A stretch of 64,000 nucleotides of DNA from Dolichospermum flos-aquae CCAP 1403/13F (GCF_012516395.1 NZ_CP051206.1:2586501-2650500), one strand, 5' to 3'. Shown: positions 27,750-38,294, counted from the first letter of the stretch. Notes: generated by a model not told the origin, from the letters alone. Numbers and translations: made by a program.

Positions 27750-28088
27750 TTAGGAATGTAAAATATCACACAAAATATCCACAATTAAGGTTTGAGTCTT
27801 TAACGATAATAAGCCTAGCTCACGCTGAATAAGTGAGGATCGAAGTGTTACCAAATGATCAAGTCTGATGGTTGATGATTTACGAAGACCACTCATAATA
27901 AAATCTGGATTTTCTGGTCTGAGAATAATATCTGTATGAAGGGGATTTTCGGGAATACGGCTGGTGATGAGGGCAAAAATAATGTGCTGATATGCTCCAA
28001 TTGTATTGGTTAGACAATAGGCAGGACGGACTTTACTGGAAGATAAATCGTCAAAGGGAAATTGAATTAAAACGATTTTACCCTTCAT
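27750..28088 (-). CDS. MazF/PemK-like toxin
   Basis: The 112-residue protein starts with the strand-rich motif GKIVLIQFPFDDLSSSKVRPAYCL, shortened here as GKIVLIQFPFDD...KVRPA, which is the MazF/PemK fold entry with its KxRP signature. It would cleave RNA. Its start overlaps the end of the upstream antitoxin gene by 11 bp, so the two are coupled. Confidence 0.8.
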   Translation of the reverse strand: MKGKIVLIQFPFDDLSSSKVRPAYCLTNTIGAYQHIIFALITSRIPENPLHTDIILRPENPDFIMSGLRKSSTIRLDHLVTLRSSLIQRELGLLSLKTQTLIVDILCDILHS

Positions 28089-28317
28089 AGGCTACAGGTT
28101 GTCCATCTTTCAGGGTATAAATATCTTCTTCTGGATCATGCAGAAAAGCAAAGCTAGGGTTATTGGAAACAGCATCTAACCAAGTTTGTTCATTAAGTTC
28201 ATCTTCTGGCATTAAAAGAATGACGCGCACAACCCTGTCCTTAGCTTGGGGAATGGGATGATCAAGTTTGATTTGCCCTTGGGTATTTAGGATACCAGTG
28301 GTTTCAATCGCACGCAT
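28078..28317 (-). CDS. Antitoxin of the MazF-like pair
   Basis: The 79-residue protein has an N-terminal AbrB-like strand region (IETTGILNTQGQIKLDHPIP) and an acidic C-terminal part (DELNEQTWLD...HDPEEDIYTL) that should wrap the toxin. It overlaps the toxin gene by 11 bp. The last 41 residues are almost the same as those of the orphan antitoxin at 29434-29688, although the N-terminal halves are unrelated. Confidence 0.78.
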   Translation of the reverse strand: MRAIETTGILNTQGQIKLDHPIPQAKDRVVRVILLMPEDELNEQTWLDAVSNNPSFAFLHDPEEDIYTLKDGQPVAYEG

Positions 28318-28460
28318 AGCTAAATCTAAGAGGGGTGATTTTATTCTAACATTATTTGGCTCGTTTATTGTCGCATGAGAAATTAGTAACTCGCGGACAA
28401 TTTAGCGATATTTAGCTACACAAGTATCAAGTAAATATTGCATAAATTCAATTAAAAATA

Positions 28461-28655
28461 TTAAACTGAAAATATGGTTTCATCAGGTGGCAGCAATTCG
28501 TCTCGATAGGACTCAAAAGTAATACTATCTGCAAAACCTTGATGTTGCAAAATTAGATTTGACCAAGTTCTAGTTTTGTTTTCTAGAAATGTAACTAATA
28601 CAGTGCCTTCGTGAATGTCCTTTGGGGACTTCCAAATAAAAAAATACTCAACCAC
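28461..28655 (-). CDS. Small hypothetical protein
   Basis: A 64-residue frame (EYFFIWKSPKD at the start, PPDETIFSV at the end). It has no membrane segment and no recognised family. It sits inside a run of minus-strand toxin-antitoxin genes and could be a small cargo gene or a remnant. Confidence 0.3.
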   Translation of the reverse strand: MVEYFFIWKSPKDIHEGTVLVTFLENKTRTWSNLILQHQGFADSITFESYRDELLPPDETIFSV

Positions 28656-28683
28656 CTAACGCAAAAATCTCTCAAACCCTTAT

Positions 28684-28716
28684 TCCTCTGTGTCCTCTGC
28701 GCCTCTGTGGTTCGTT
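28684..28716. repeat. Dispersed repeat, inverted copy of the CGAACCACAGAGG family
   Basis: CCTCTGTGTCCTCTGCGCC and CTCTGTGGTTCG form the inverse of the unit seen at 12344-12375 and 36861-36881. Confidence 0.65.
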
Positions 28717-28891
28717 AATCAGGATAATTTATTTCTTGGAAGTCCCTTGGTATTTCAGCAAGTTGGATTTTTCCATCTTTATAAATTCCCTGAACAGTTT
28801 TTAGCATGGATTAACCTCTATCAATTGGGTGATCATTATTACTATCAATTGTGCCACAAGAAATCGCTTGTTATTACCCAAAAACTAAATG

Positions 28892-29155
28892 TTACTCATA
28901 AATCTTACTACGATGAGCGATCAGAATAATATTAACCAAAACTACTTCATCATCAATGGAATAAACAACTCGATAATCTCCAACTCGATAACGATAATAA
29001 CCTGAATAATTACCTTTTAATGGCTTAATATTAGGATGAAAACTAGGATTTTCTTCAAGTGTTTGAAAACATCTTGCTAATTTTTTCGCTAAGGTTTTAT
29101 TGCTTTTAGCAAAAACTTTTTCTGCCTCTAATGATAATTGAACTTTATACGTCAT
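28892..29155 (-). CDS. RelE/ParE-family toxin
   Basis: The 87-residue product has the compact RelE fold pattern: AEKVFAKSNKTLAKKL helix, then PLKGNYSGYYRYRVGDYRVVYSI (key: G-YRYRVGDYRVVY) with its basic residues, and a final HRSKIYE. It is expected to cut mRNA on the ribosome. It overlaps the upstream antitoxin gene by 11 bp. Confidence 0.88.
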   Translation of the reverse strand: MTYKVQLSLEAEKVFAKSNKTLAKKLARCFQTLEENPSFHPNIKPLKGNYSGYYRYRVGDYRVVYSIDDEVVLVNIILIAHRSKIYE

Positions 29156-29375
29156 CTCTAATCATCCGCCAATCTTTTACCTTCCCTTCTTGAACTTGTT
29201 GTTTTGCTTGTTCAAAAGCAGATTCAAACCCAGAAATTTTTAATAATTCTTCTGTTGCATCTTCATTTTCATCATTAAGTAAATCACGTAAAAATTCAGC
29301 AATAACTATTAGTTTTTCTGGAGATAATTTATCAATATTTTGTTTGACTTGATTACGCATTTGAGTTGTATTCAT
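29145..29375 (-). CDS. Antitoxin of the RelE-like pair
   Basis: A 76-residue acidic, helical protein (LSPEKLIVIAEFLRDLLNDENED) that overlaps the RelE-type toxin gene by 11 bp. Cyanobacterial RelE toxins are often paired with helical proteins of this sort. The role rests mainly on the operon layout. Confidence 0.78.
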   Translation of the reverse strand: MNTTQMRNQVKQNIDKLSPEKLIVIAEFLRDLLNDENEDATEELLKISGFESAFEQAKQQVQEGKVKDWRMIRDDV

Positions 29376-29433
29376 AATCTATATGTCTCATAACTATTCT
29401 TATCATATCGCTATTCGCTGTTTGATAACGATT

Positions 29434-29688
29434 TTACCCTTCATGAGCTACAGGTTGTCCATCTTTCAGGGTATAAATATCTTCTTCTGGATCATGAAGA
29501 AAAGCAAGGCTAGGGTTATTTGTAACAGGATCTAACCAAGTTTGTTCATTAAGTTCATCTGCTTGTCTTGCCAAAAAATCAGTTAAAACCTGACGAATTA
29601 AATTTTCTTCGGAAATGCCAAGATTATCAGATATTTTTTGCAAAATTTGGTCTTCTGTTTCCGAAAGTGAAATTAGCTTTTCTAACAT
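29434..29688 (-). CDS. Orphan chimeric antitoxin
   Basis: The 84-residue protein joins an N-terminal helical region (LISLSETEDQILQKISDNLG) to a C-terminal part (DELNEQTWLD...HDPEEDIYTL...PVAHEG) nearly identical to that of the MazF-type antitoxin at 28078-28317. The duplication extends into the first codons of the toxin (MKGKIV) but then breaks, so no partner toxin follows. It may be an antidote without a toxin. Confidence 0.65.
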   Translation of the reverse strand: MLEKLISLSETEDQILQKISDNLGISEENLIRQVLTDFLARQADELNEQTWLDPVTNNPSLAFLHDPEEDIYTLKDGQPVAHEG

Positions 29689-29797
29689 TGGTAAAATCCT
29701 TTCTTAAAATCAGATAACTTAAGGACATAATAACATTATGTCCCTACAATCGCACTACCAAACCCGACCAGCAGGTAATGAAACCCCTTAAATCTTC

Positions 29798-29830
29798 AGA
29801 TCCCCGACTTCTCAAAGAAGTCGGGGATCT
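29798..29830. repeat. Hairpin of the ATCCCCGACTTCT family
   Basis: AGATCCCCGACTTCT pairs with AGAAGTCGGGGATCT around a three-base loop. The same sequence occurs at 46315-46347, and longer versions with a spacer occur at 51861-51925 and 56106-56170. Confidence 0.85.
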
Positions 29831-29980
29831 TTCTCTTATTGACATTTTCCCAATTTGTGTGATATGTTTAGACCAATGCCTCTATATCTTTCTGGAAAAA
29901 AACTTTCCGCCAGAGGCGGAGGGGTTAAGAAGGGAAAAGAGAAAGAAGGGCAGAGGGTAAAAGAATAAAAGTATAAAGGG

Positions 29981-32704
29981 CTACAAAGTCCTGAACGAAG
30001 ACACGACCCGAAAACCGTAGTGGTAGTTGCGAGAGCCACGCAAATACCCATTGCGACCCGCAGACAGACAATACCCAGCGAGGAAGTTCCAAGAACCGCC
30101 GCGCAAGAGTCTCCTAACGCTACCGCTCTGACTGTTCCAAGCACTGCCATCTTTAGGCGCATTTATATAATTTTCATGCCAGTCATCTTCGCACCATTCA
30201 CAGACATTCCCGTGCATATCGTACAAACCAAAAGCGTTAGGGGGAAAAGTTCCTACATCTGTGGTTTCTTGTCGATATTTGCCTTTTGGTGCGGAGTTGT
30301 AGGGGTAATTACCATCATAATTAACTAAATCTGTGGTGATGTTGTCACCAAAAGAAAATGGCGTTTTTGTCCCGGCTCTACAAGCATACTCCCACTCGGC
30401 TTCACTGGGCAATCTGTAGTTTTTTCCTGTCTTTTGAGTTAACTTTTGACAGAATGCGACTGCATCATCCCAACTAACATTTTCAACTGGGCGGTTATCG
30501 CCTTTGAAAGCAGAGAGATTAACACCCATGATAGCTTGATATTGTGCCTGTGTCAATTGATATTTTCCCATAAAGAAGCTGGGAACTGTGACTTGATGTT
30601 GAGGACTTTCATTACTACTTCTTTCCGCTTCATTTTCCGGTGAACCCATGAGAAAAGTTCCTCCGGGTATGGCTATCATTTCCAATTTAATCCCATTTCC
30701 TAAGTCTTCGGTAAATGATGATGTGGGATTGATATTTAAGTTGGTATTTGTTGGTGGTTTAGGTAGGTTTGTTGGTGGAGAAATAAACTGAGAAATTTGT
30801 GGAAAAGCCTGTTCTTTCGCTTGTTCTCGAAGCAGTTTAAGTTTCTCATCTTTGATAGATTCCTGCACCTGAACAACAATCTCCCGCCGTGCAGCAGCCT
30901 TAACATAACCCAAACCAATAGCCCGCTCAAAATCTTGACAAGCCGCCTCAAAATCACGCCGCTTATAGAAATCCTCACCCCGGCGATAATAGGCATTCCC
31001 CATATCCACCCTGTCAGTAATTCCCAGCAACTCCCAAACCTGATAAAGAGAATTAAAATATGACTCATCCTCTGGTTTTGCCACCTCCACCAACAAAGGC
31101 ATAACAGGCGTAGAAAACTGCCAATCTATCCCTCGATAGGACAACCAAACCTTGAGAGAAGCATTAACCTGGGCAATACCAGCCTCATGGCTAGGAAGTT
31201 TGATTAAACTAGCCGCCAACTCCAACCGTAATTCAGACTCCCAATCAGGAACTTGTCTGATTAGCGCCTCATATAGTGCCTGATAAATCTGCACACTTCC
31301 ATCAATAAACTGTCTCTTTATTTCCTCACTCATGCCTGAAAGCAACCCCGGCAACAATTCAGGTAATAAAGGTGACAGATGACGATCTGGACTCGTATTC
31401 AGTAAAAAATATTCATCCGTCACCCACCCAGCAATCATAATGTGACAGAGAGCCACAAAACGTTTAAGTTGATCCCAATCTTTAGGCGCAATATGATAAT
31501 TTCGAGCTAATTCACGAATATCATCACCGCGATTTAGCCACATCTGTTCCCGTTTAATTACCGCTTGATTAGCTTGGTATTTAGCCACAAACTCCTCACC
31601 ATAATCAGCAATCCATTCAGCTTCGCTAGTCCCCTCTTCAGCGCGATTACGAAACCAATTCTCAGTCCGCTCTTTCACAAAACCATACAAAACTTCTAAC
31701 CAAGAAAAACGCATACAGGTGTCATAGCGTTGTTTAACATCTCCCAAACCCCAATAGGCATAGCTAATAGATAAATTTTCCCCTTCTAAAGTAGATTCTA
31801 AAATCAGTGTCGGTTCACTCTGTAAGCCCAGAAAAATTTGCCTTGCAGCAGCTTCACTATTAAATTGTTTACTCGTCCATGCACCAGCCAAATAATCAAT
31901 GTGGCGATGATGAGTTTGGTATTGCTGAAAGAATTGCCGTAACTCTTCTTTCAAATACTGTTCCATTTCTGGAAAGCCTTTAGCATTGGTAGGTTTCCGA
32001 CTGTCATCGTAATCTAAAACAGGAGGCGAAACAAAGACATTTAAAGGCAAAATATCCCCATACATTCCTCTTTTTAATAAATCCTCTGCCACCAACCAAA
32101 TCGCCGAATTTTTTTCTCGTTTTTGTTCATGGATGACATCAATGGCAGTTTGGCGATCAAATTGTCTTAATTCCCTTGCCAGATCAATATCTTGGGCTTT
32201 GAGTTGGATTTGCAGTTCTTTTTGTTTTTCAAAGAAATACTTTTGCATATCTGCTTTAAAAACTTCAATCTTTTCAGTAAAGGCGCGACTAAGTTCACCC
32301 TGTTGAGATTGAAATTCTTGATTTAATTCCACTAATCTGACTTGCAAATCTCGATCTAAATCTTTCTGTTCTTTTTGAAATGATAAAGCCTCTTGTTGTT
32401 GAGTTCTTTGCAATTCACGATTTAAAGCATTTTCATAAGTTTGAAAATCACGACTCAATTCAGCTAATTGTGCCTGAGCCGCCAAACCTTCTTGTTGTTG
32501 TCGAGTTTGACAGACTAATCTGGCGTATTCTATCCTTTCTTGAGTTTCTATTCTCTCTTTTTCTCGGACAACGATTGCTTGATGTTGCTCAACTTGAAGT
32601 TTTTGTGCTTTTTCGGTATTTCTTTTGTTCAAAAAAGTATTGCCTATTGCTGCTGTTGCAGTGATTAATGAACCGATACCAAAAGCAATTAATGGAAATG
32701 GCAT
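29981..32704 (-). CDS. Coiled-coil protein with C-terminal SUMF1 domain
   Basis: The 907-residue protein has an N-terminal hydrophobic segment (residues 3-22), then about 180 residues of charged heptad-rich coiled coil (Gln, Glu, Arg), a ~450-residue middle region of unknown fold, a TPR-like helix pair ([21 protein letters not shown] near 575-600), a Pro/Asn linker, and a formylglycine-generating-enzyme-like domain in the last ~240 residues ([31 protein letters not shown]). The last domain is akin to that of the kinase fusion at 22349-24187. It is probably membrane-anchored and may take part in signalling or conflict; no enzyme activity is proven. Confidence 0.8.
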   Translation of the reverse strand: MPFPLIAFGIGSLITATAAIGNTFLNKRNTEKAQKLQVEQHQAIVVREKERIETQERIEYARLVCQTRQQQEGLAAQAQLAELSRDFQTYENALNRELQRTQQQEALSFQKEQKDLDRDLQVRLVELNQEFQSQQGELSRAFTEKIEVFKADMQKYFFEKQKELQIQLKAQDIDLARELRQFDRQTAIDVIHEQKREKNSAIWLVAEDLLKRGMYGDILPLNVFVSPPVLDYDDSRKPTNAKGFPEMEQYLKEELRQFFQQYQTHHRHIDYLAGAWTSKQFNSEAAARQIFLGLQSEPTLILESTLEGENLSISYAYWGLGDVKQRYDTCMRFSWLEVLYGFVKERTENWFRNRAEEGTSEAEWIADYGEEFVAKYQANQAVIKREQMWLNRGDDIRELARNYHIAPKDWDQLKRFVALCHIMIAGWVTDEYFLLNTSPDRHLSPLLPELLPGLLSGMSEEIKRQFIDGSVQIYQALYEALIRQVPDWESELRLELAASLIKLPSHEAGIAQVNASLKVWLSYRGIDWQFSTPVMPLLVEVAKPEDESYFNSLYQVWELLGITDRVDMGNAYYRRGEDFYKRRDFEAACQDFERAIGLGYVKAAARREIVVQVQESIKDEKLKLLREQAKEQAFPQISQFISPPTNLPKPPTNTNLNINPTSSFTEDLGNGIKLEMIAIPGGTFLMGSPENEAERSSNESPQHQVTVPSFFMGKYQLTQAQYQAIMGVNLSAFKGDNRPVENVSWDDAVAFCQKLTQKTGKNYRLPSEAEWEYACRAGTKTPFSFGDNITTDLVNYDGNYPYNSAPKGKYRQETTDVGTFPPNAFGLYDMHGNVCEWCEDDWHENYINAPKDGSAWNSQSGSVRRLLRGGSWNFLAGYCLSAGRNGYLRGSRNYHYGFRVVSSFRTL

Positions 32705-32786
32705 AATTTTAAATTATTAATGATTATTGTTGACAGTTGATTTACTAATAAGGGCGAATAAATCTTCGTCCCTGCTATACTCTCCA

Positions 32787-32920
32787 CACCCGCCAGCCAG
32801 GGAATAAATTCCCTGTCTCATAGCTCAAGTCCGTTAAAACGGACTAATAAATTTTCCTAATGTTTAGTCATCTTTAGATGACTTTTGCTATTAGACTGGG
32901 AATTCATTCCCAGGCGGGTG
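32787..32920. repeat. MITE-like element with nested palindromes (134 bp)
   Basis: The outer arms are CACCCGCC and GGCGGGTG. Inside lie the palindromes CAGGGAATAAATTCCCTG, GTCCGTTAAAACGGAC, GTCATCTTTAGATGAC and CTGGGAATTCATTCCCAG, joined by TTGCTATTAGA. The right half is the reverse complement of the left half of the element at 46587-46713. Confidence 0.85.
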
Positions 32921-32976
32921 AGCTTTTGCTTTAACCCTACCCGCAAAATCAAATAATTAAGCCGTGTTGCGTGTAA

Positions 32977-33480
32977 TTATTGATTAAGATTTTCAGCCGC
33001 TTTTTGATGATAATAATCAGCCTCTTTTTGCAAGTAATCCGCCTGACTAAAAGACCCCTCACTTGCCCAACCTGCGGCTCTTTCCTCGTAATGCTTTGCC
33101 CAGCCTTCATTCCTAGAGGCTTCCGCATAATCGGGTGTCGCCTCACGAGGCATCACTTCAGCATGAAAATTGCTTGTGGATAAATGACTCTCAAAACTAG
33201 GCGTTTCAATATAGCTAGAATTGTGCAAGTGATCAAAATTAGACTGGAAATCACCACTAGAAAAGGAAACACAATCAGAATGTAAAATAGTGTTTGGATG
33301 CAAATCGTTTAAAAAACGGGGAGAATGTTGGTCAAGTCCCGGAGAGATTGATTCTACATGACTGGAATAACTTGAATTTAAATCGTGATTAAGATCACTG
33401 AAGTTTTGCGCCGCATGATCAGTAACCGCATCTGGGAAATGATGAGTACCGACGATTTCCCCATGATTTAATGCGTCCAT
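32977..33480 (-). CDS. His/Ser/Asn-rich protein of unknown function
   Basis: A 167-residue protein whose first ~110 residues are low in complexity and rich in His, Ser, Asn and Asp, followed by an alpha-helical end (ARNEGWAKHYEERAAGWASE, A-D-YHQKAAENLNQ). No signal peptide or family is recognised. It lies in the same orientation as, and just upstream of, the coiled-coil/SUMF1 gene, with the repeat element between them; a joint role is possible but unproven. Confidence 0.55.
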   Translation of the reverse strand: MDALNHGEIVGTHHFPDAVTDHAAQNFSDLNHDLNSSYSSHVESISPGLDQHSPRFLNDLHPNTILHSDCVSFSSGDFQSNFDHLHNSSYIETPSFESHLSTSNFHAEVMPREATPDYAEASRNEGWAKHYEERAAGWASEGSFSQADYLQKEADYYHQKAAENLNQ

Positions 33481-33510
33481 CTTATTGACCCTTTAGTTAC
33501 TAAATTACAG

Positions 33511-33586
33511 TATAATCTGCCAAATTTAAAAAATCTGGTAAACCCTAAATACTGGTAATTATACACAAAAACAACGCTTTAGTCCA
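33511..33586 (-). pseudogene. Duplicate of the cobS 3' end and its downstream hairpin
   Basis: These 76 bases match 34892-34967 at all but a few positions. The matched part includes the last ~14 codons of cobS (…ALFLCI…TSI-stop) and the palindrome CCAGATTTTTTAAATTTGG beyond it. The rest of cobS is absent here, so this is a fragment left by a local duplication. Confidence 0.8.
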
Positions 33587-33700
33587 GCCTATAGCGATCG
33601 CCATTCTTGTCGGTTAGCTTAATAATTCGTTGTCTTCCTTAACATAATCTATAGGAATAATGGTGATCTTTATATTACACTGCAATAATTGGCGATCGCA

Positions 33701-34225
33701 CTAATAACTTTGAGCCTGAAAATTATTGGGAATATCCAACTCGAAAACTTGATCATGAATACGAGCCACATAAAGCCCTTCTTGCAGAATTTTCTCGCGT
33801 AATTCGTTAGACAAATCAACAGAGGCTAATATGCCATAAAGTCGTTTGTTTTTGTGTTCAGGAAAAAAGTTACGAAACCGTTGTAAAATACTTTTGAATT
33901 GAGTAATAGAATCTTCCCTTGCATGACTTTTAGCCTCAACAATATAGGCAGTATTTAACTCACCATTAGCATAGGCAAGAACATCAATTTCCATGTGTTG
34001 TCCTCCCTTACTAACTCGCACACTGGGACTGATAACTTCCATCCCAAATTGTTGTCCCAAAATAGTTTCCATTGAAGGCAGGGCAAGACCTTCTGTAAAA
34101 CTGCCAAATTTTGCACCAAGTCCCCCAATTTGTTTACCTAATTCTTTGAGTTGGCGGTCAGTTTCTTTTTGAGCAGTAGCTAATTCTGCCAACAGTTGCC
34201 ATACGTCTTCTGATGTGGTTGCCAT
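33701..34225 (-). CDS. PD-(D/E)XK nuclease-like protein, copy B
   Basis: The 174-residue protein starts with a helical coiled-coil segment (EDVWQLLAELATAQKETDRQL) and then a nuclease-like core: MEIDVLAYANG supplies the Asp and AYIVEAKSHA the E-x-K at about residues 95-99. This matches cyanobacterial DUF3782-type proteins. It is nearly identical to the next gene upstream (34278-34862) except for a shorter coiled coil. ATG 34225 has GGAG upstream. Confidence 0.78.
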   Translation of the reverse strand: MATTSEDVWQLLAELATAQKETDRQLKELGKQIGGLGAKFGSFTEGLALPSMETILGQQFGMEVISPSVRVSKGGQHMEIDVLAYANGELNTAYIVEAKSHAREDSITQFKSILQRFRNFFPEHKNKRLYGILASVDLSNELREKILQEGLYVARIHDQVFELDIPNNFQAQSY

Positions 34226-34277
34226 AGATGATTTTTCTCCGTAATAATGTTTATATTACCCTGGACTGGCGATCGCA

Positions 34278-34862
34278 CTAATAACTTTGAGCCTGAAAAT
34301 TATTGGGAATATCCAACTCAAAAACTTGATCATGAATACGAGCCACATAAAGCCCTTCTTGCAGAATTTTCTCGCGTAATTCGTTAGACAAATCAACAGA
34401 GGCTAATATGCCATAAAGTCGTTTGTTTTTGTGTTCAGGAAAAAAGTTACGAAACCGTTGTAAAATACTTTTTAATTGAGTAATAGAATCTTCCCTTGCA
34501 TGACTTTTAACCTCAACAATATAGGCAGTATTTAACTCACCATTAGCATAAGCAAGAACATCAATTTCCATGTGTTGTCCTCCCTTACTAACTCGCACAC
34601 TGGGACTGATAACTTCCATCCCAAATTGTTGTCCCAAAATAGTTTCCATTGAAGGCAGGGCAAGACCTTCGGTAAAACTGCCAAATTTTGCACCGAGTCC
34701 CCCAATTTGTTTACCTAATTCTTTGAGTTGGCGGTCAGTTGCCTTCTGTTGTTCGGCATTCTCCTTCTGTTGCTGACTAACTTCTTTCAATAGTATGTCA
34801 GTTTCTTTTTGAGCAGTAGCTAATTCTGCTAACAGTTGCCATACATCTTCTGATGTTGCCAT
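34278..34862 (-). CDS. PD-(D/E)XK nuclease-like protein, copy A
   Basis: This 194-residue protein shares almost all of copy B but has an extra coiled-coil block (LLKEVSQQQKENAEQQKATD) between residues ~18 and 38. The core motif reads EVK in place of EAK. The start is placed at ATG 34862, where ATSEDVWQLL matches copy B; the frame is open for 14 further codons upstream, which overlap the shared GGAG region. Copies A and B are recent tandem duplicates. Confidence 0.78.
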   Translation of the reverse strand: MATSEDVWQLLAELATAQKETDILLKEVSQQQKENAEQQKATDRQLKELGKQIGGLGAKFGSFTEGLALPSMETILGQQFGMEVISPSVRVSKGGQHMEIDVLAYANGELNTAYIVEVKSHAREDSITQLKSILQRFRNFFPEHKNKRLYGILASVDLSNELREKILQEGLYVARIHDQVFELDIPNNFQAQSY

Positions 34863-34925
34863 AAACACTTTTTCTCCGTAATAATGTTTATTATAATCTG
34901 CCAAATTTAAAAAATCTGGTAAATC

Positions 34926-35699
34926 CTAAATACTGGTCATTATACACAAAAATAACGCTTCAGTCCACTCCACCACAGCGCCATAAGTATCTCCTGTATG
35001 TCCACCTAACTTATAATTAAACCAAGCTGCGGTAACAACAGAGATCACACTTCCAGCTAAAACCATCCCCACAGATAAAACTAACTTTTGGGGATAAATT
35101 AACCAAACAACAGCACTCAAACCCAGCAATAAAAAGAAGCTTGGTAATAAATCTAAATAAGAACGTATCGCTTGTTTATGAACCGCACCTTTACCAGTCG
35201 GTTTCAGATAAGGGTATTGACAAATAGCCATTTGTTGTCCCCAACGTCCCCACCCACAAGCAGCCATTAATACAAAATAATGGTTTTCAGCTATCTCTGT
35301 TAAAGCTGTTGTTTTCAAAATAATAATCACAATAGCAGACATTGCCCCAAACGCACCAGTAGCACTATCCATCATTACCTCTAACCTGCGTTTCGGATCA
35401 CCTACTGCTAAACCATCAGCCGTATCCATCGCACCATCTAAATGTAACCCTCCCGTAATTGCTATCCACGCACCTACTACCAAAGCATTACGAGTTAGCA
35501 CGGGGACACCCAAATAATTCATTCCCGTATCTAATCCACCTAAAATCCCCCCAATCATCAACCCAATCACCGGTGCAAAACAAGCAACCTTCTGGAAGTC
35601 CAAATTTTGCAGATAGGGTAAGGGAATAGCTGTATAGAAAATCACAGCCGCAACTAAATTTAGCAATTGCTGTTGCCACCAGCGCAAAACATTAGCCAT
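34926..35699 (-). CDS. cobS: Adenosylcobinamide-GDP ribazoletransferase (cobalamin synthase)
   Basis: The 257-residue membrane protein performs the last step of cobalamin assembly, joining adenosylcobinamide-GDP and alpha-ribazole. The motif [16 protein letters not shown] near residues 82-97 is the CobS signature, and six or so hydrophobic segments are visible. No cobalamin riboswitch motif was seen in the ~600 bp upstream. ATG 35699. Confidence 0.93.
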   Translation of the reverse strand: MANVLRWWQQQLLNLVAAVIFYTAIPLPYLQNLDFQKVACFAPVIGLMIGGILGGLDTGMNYLGVPVLTRNALVVGAWIAITGGLHLDGAMDTADGLAVGDPKRRLEVMMDSATGAFGAMSAIVIIILKTTALTEIAENHYFVLMAACGWGRWGQQMAICQYPYLKPTGKGAVHKQAIRSYLDLLPSFFLLLGLSAVVWLIYPQKLVLSVGMVLAGSVISVVTAAWFNYKLGGHTGDTYGAVVEWTEALFLCIMTSI

Positions 35700-35918
35700 A
35701 CTTTAGAAAGAGTTCAATTAGCTAAATACTTCCAGTATTCATGAATATAAATGTTCTCATCATAAATCACTCCCAGGCTGACAATCTACCTCAAAAGATG
35801 AGACGATCGCCTCCTAAACTTGATATTTTGGAACTATGGGAAATTAACAATCCATCTCATTGATTGTCTGGCTGCGTTGTCACTCACCTTCCATAACCCG
35901 CTATTTCTCTGTCAGTAA

Positions 35919-35939
35919 CCCAGCCCTAAAGGGACTGGG
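35919..35939. terminator. GC-rich hairpin
   Basis: CCCAGCCCT and AGGGACTGGG can pair around a short AA loop. The remaining 35700-36299 interval is richer in GC than its surroundings, holds a short TTCGCGCAGCGTGCCGTAGG repeat near 36124-36143, and has no gene I can support. A decayed IS end is possible. Confidence 0.4.
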
Positions 35940-36299
35940 CTTGCAAGAGTAATCAAGCAAGCCGTACTGACCAGACCACCCTGAGCGAAGTCGAAGGGTA
36001 GCCGTTATTTGAGTCACGACACCCCGGAATGCGAAGCTAGTTCCCTGCTCTGTCGCTTGTGATTAAACAGTTCTAAGGTCACTGGAACAGTGTTGCAAGC
36101 CTAACAAGCTCTTATAACAGGTCGTTCGCGCAGCGTGCCGTAGGCATCTAGCTAACATTACCCCAGAAATGGGAGTTGGTTTCCAGGTTCCAATCAAAAA
36201 TCTGGCTTCAATTTTAATATCCACAGCGGTTAAAACCGCTCGTGTCGTTTCCCTCTCAGGTCTAAAGACGCGCTTGTTTCCCACTTACCGGGTATTCTT

Positions 36300-36752
36300 A
36301 TGAGTCATCATCTACCCCACACCAAAATACCAGCCCCGTGCATAGTCAACATGGGCATAGTTGTTAATAAACTCGATATCCGCCAATTGCTGCGTGATTT
36401 AGGTAGAGTCCACTACATTTACACCCAAGAAAACAAGCTACTAAGTGAGGGTGACGGAGATGTAATGGAAGTATTCGCTAATTCCCATCGGTCTACCCTA
36501 GTCACTAACCATGCACTATATGTGAATGTGGATAGTTTTGATTATCTGGAATTAAAACAATCTCCACAGCAAGAAACCTACTTTGACTTGATTCAAGAGC
36601 AAATGTGTTTACGCTTGATTCCTCTTTCCACACCTTTGCAAGCCCGACGCGATCGCCAATTTAACGTTACGGTTATAGAAGCGATGATGGATCAAGTCTT
36701 AGCAGCTAGATGGGATGCGGAAATTGATGACGACTGCTGTGATTCTTTTTAA
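36300..36752 (+). CDS. Conserved cyanobacterial protein of unknown function
   Basis: A 150-residue soluble protein. From MGIVVNKLDIRQLLRDLG (ATG 36351) onwards it looks like a small conserved protein (ENKLLSEGDGDVMEVFAN, VNVDSFDYLEL, and an acidic Cys-containing end DDDCCDSF). ATG 36351 may be the true start, as the 17 residues before it are poor in structure. No family with known function is recognised. Confidence 0.65.
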   Translation: MSHHLPHTKIPAPCIVNMGIVVNKLDIRQLLRDLGRVHYIYTQENKLLSEGDGDVMEVFANSHRSTLVTNHALYVNVDSFDYLELKQSPQQETYFDLIQEQMCLRLIPLSTPLQARRDRQFNVTVIEAMMDQVLAARWDAEIDDDCCDSF

Positions 36753-36860
36753 AGGAGTCAGCACTATGGCTAACGCCACGCTACGCTATCGACTTCGCTC
36801 AGTGACCGTCAGGAGAAAGAATGAGGTAGAAGTAGGACTTACGCATAATTCATGGAATAA

Positions 36861-36881
36861 CGAACCACAGAGGCACAGAGA
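36861..36881. repeat. Dispersed repeat, CGAACCACAGAGGCACAGAG family
   Basis: A short third copy of this unit. It lies in the 332-bp gap before tgt, together with a GCTAACGCCACGCTACGCTA palindromic fragment near 36767. Confidence 0.65.
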
Positions 36882-36968
36882 AATGAGGGTTTGAGGGATA
36901 TTTTGCGTAATTCCTGAGAAGAAAGGCGGTATCACAAAACCTTAACTAAAGAAATCATATCCTCTTTG

Positions 36969-36997
36969 GGGTCATAGTGGATTGCGGGGTATGACCC
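36969..36997 (+). promoter_or_regulatory. Possible leader hairpin before tgt
   Basis: GGGTCATA (36969-36976) pairs perfectly with TATGACCC (36990-36997) across a 13-base loop, about 90 bp before the tgt start. No T run follows, so it is not a plain terminator. It does not match the preQ1-I riboswitch pattern that I know. Its role is unknown. Confidence 0.3.
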
Positions 36998-37066
36998 TCA
37001 CAAGACAAAAACCCCCACGAACGCCCTAAGTAACACCAAAAATGTTAAGTTGATGGATAAATTTAG

Positions 37067-38221
<1,155 letters not shown>

Positions 38222-38294
38222 TCATTGAGCTAATCATGATAAAATGTATATCGCATATAAAAGATATTTGATTATTAGGTGGATTTAAACAAAC

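Noticed and set aside
28690-28929. 79-codon plus-strand frame
   Set aside because: Its start lies in a dispersed repeat and it has no recognisable motif; it overlaps the end of the RelE toxin gene on the other strand.
35700-35900. Cobalamin riboswitch before cobS
   Set aside because: No conserved B12-box-like sequence was seen on the minus strand.
36063-36284. 73-codon minus-strand frame that could be a transposase tail
   Set aside because: I could not match any TnpB or other transposase motif with confidence.
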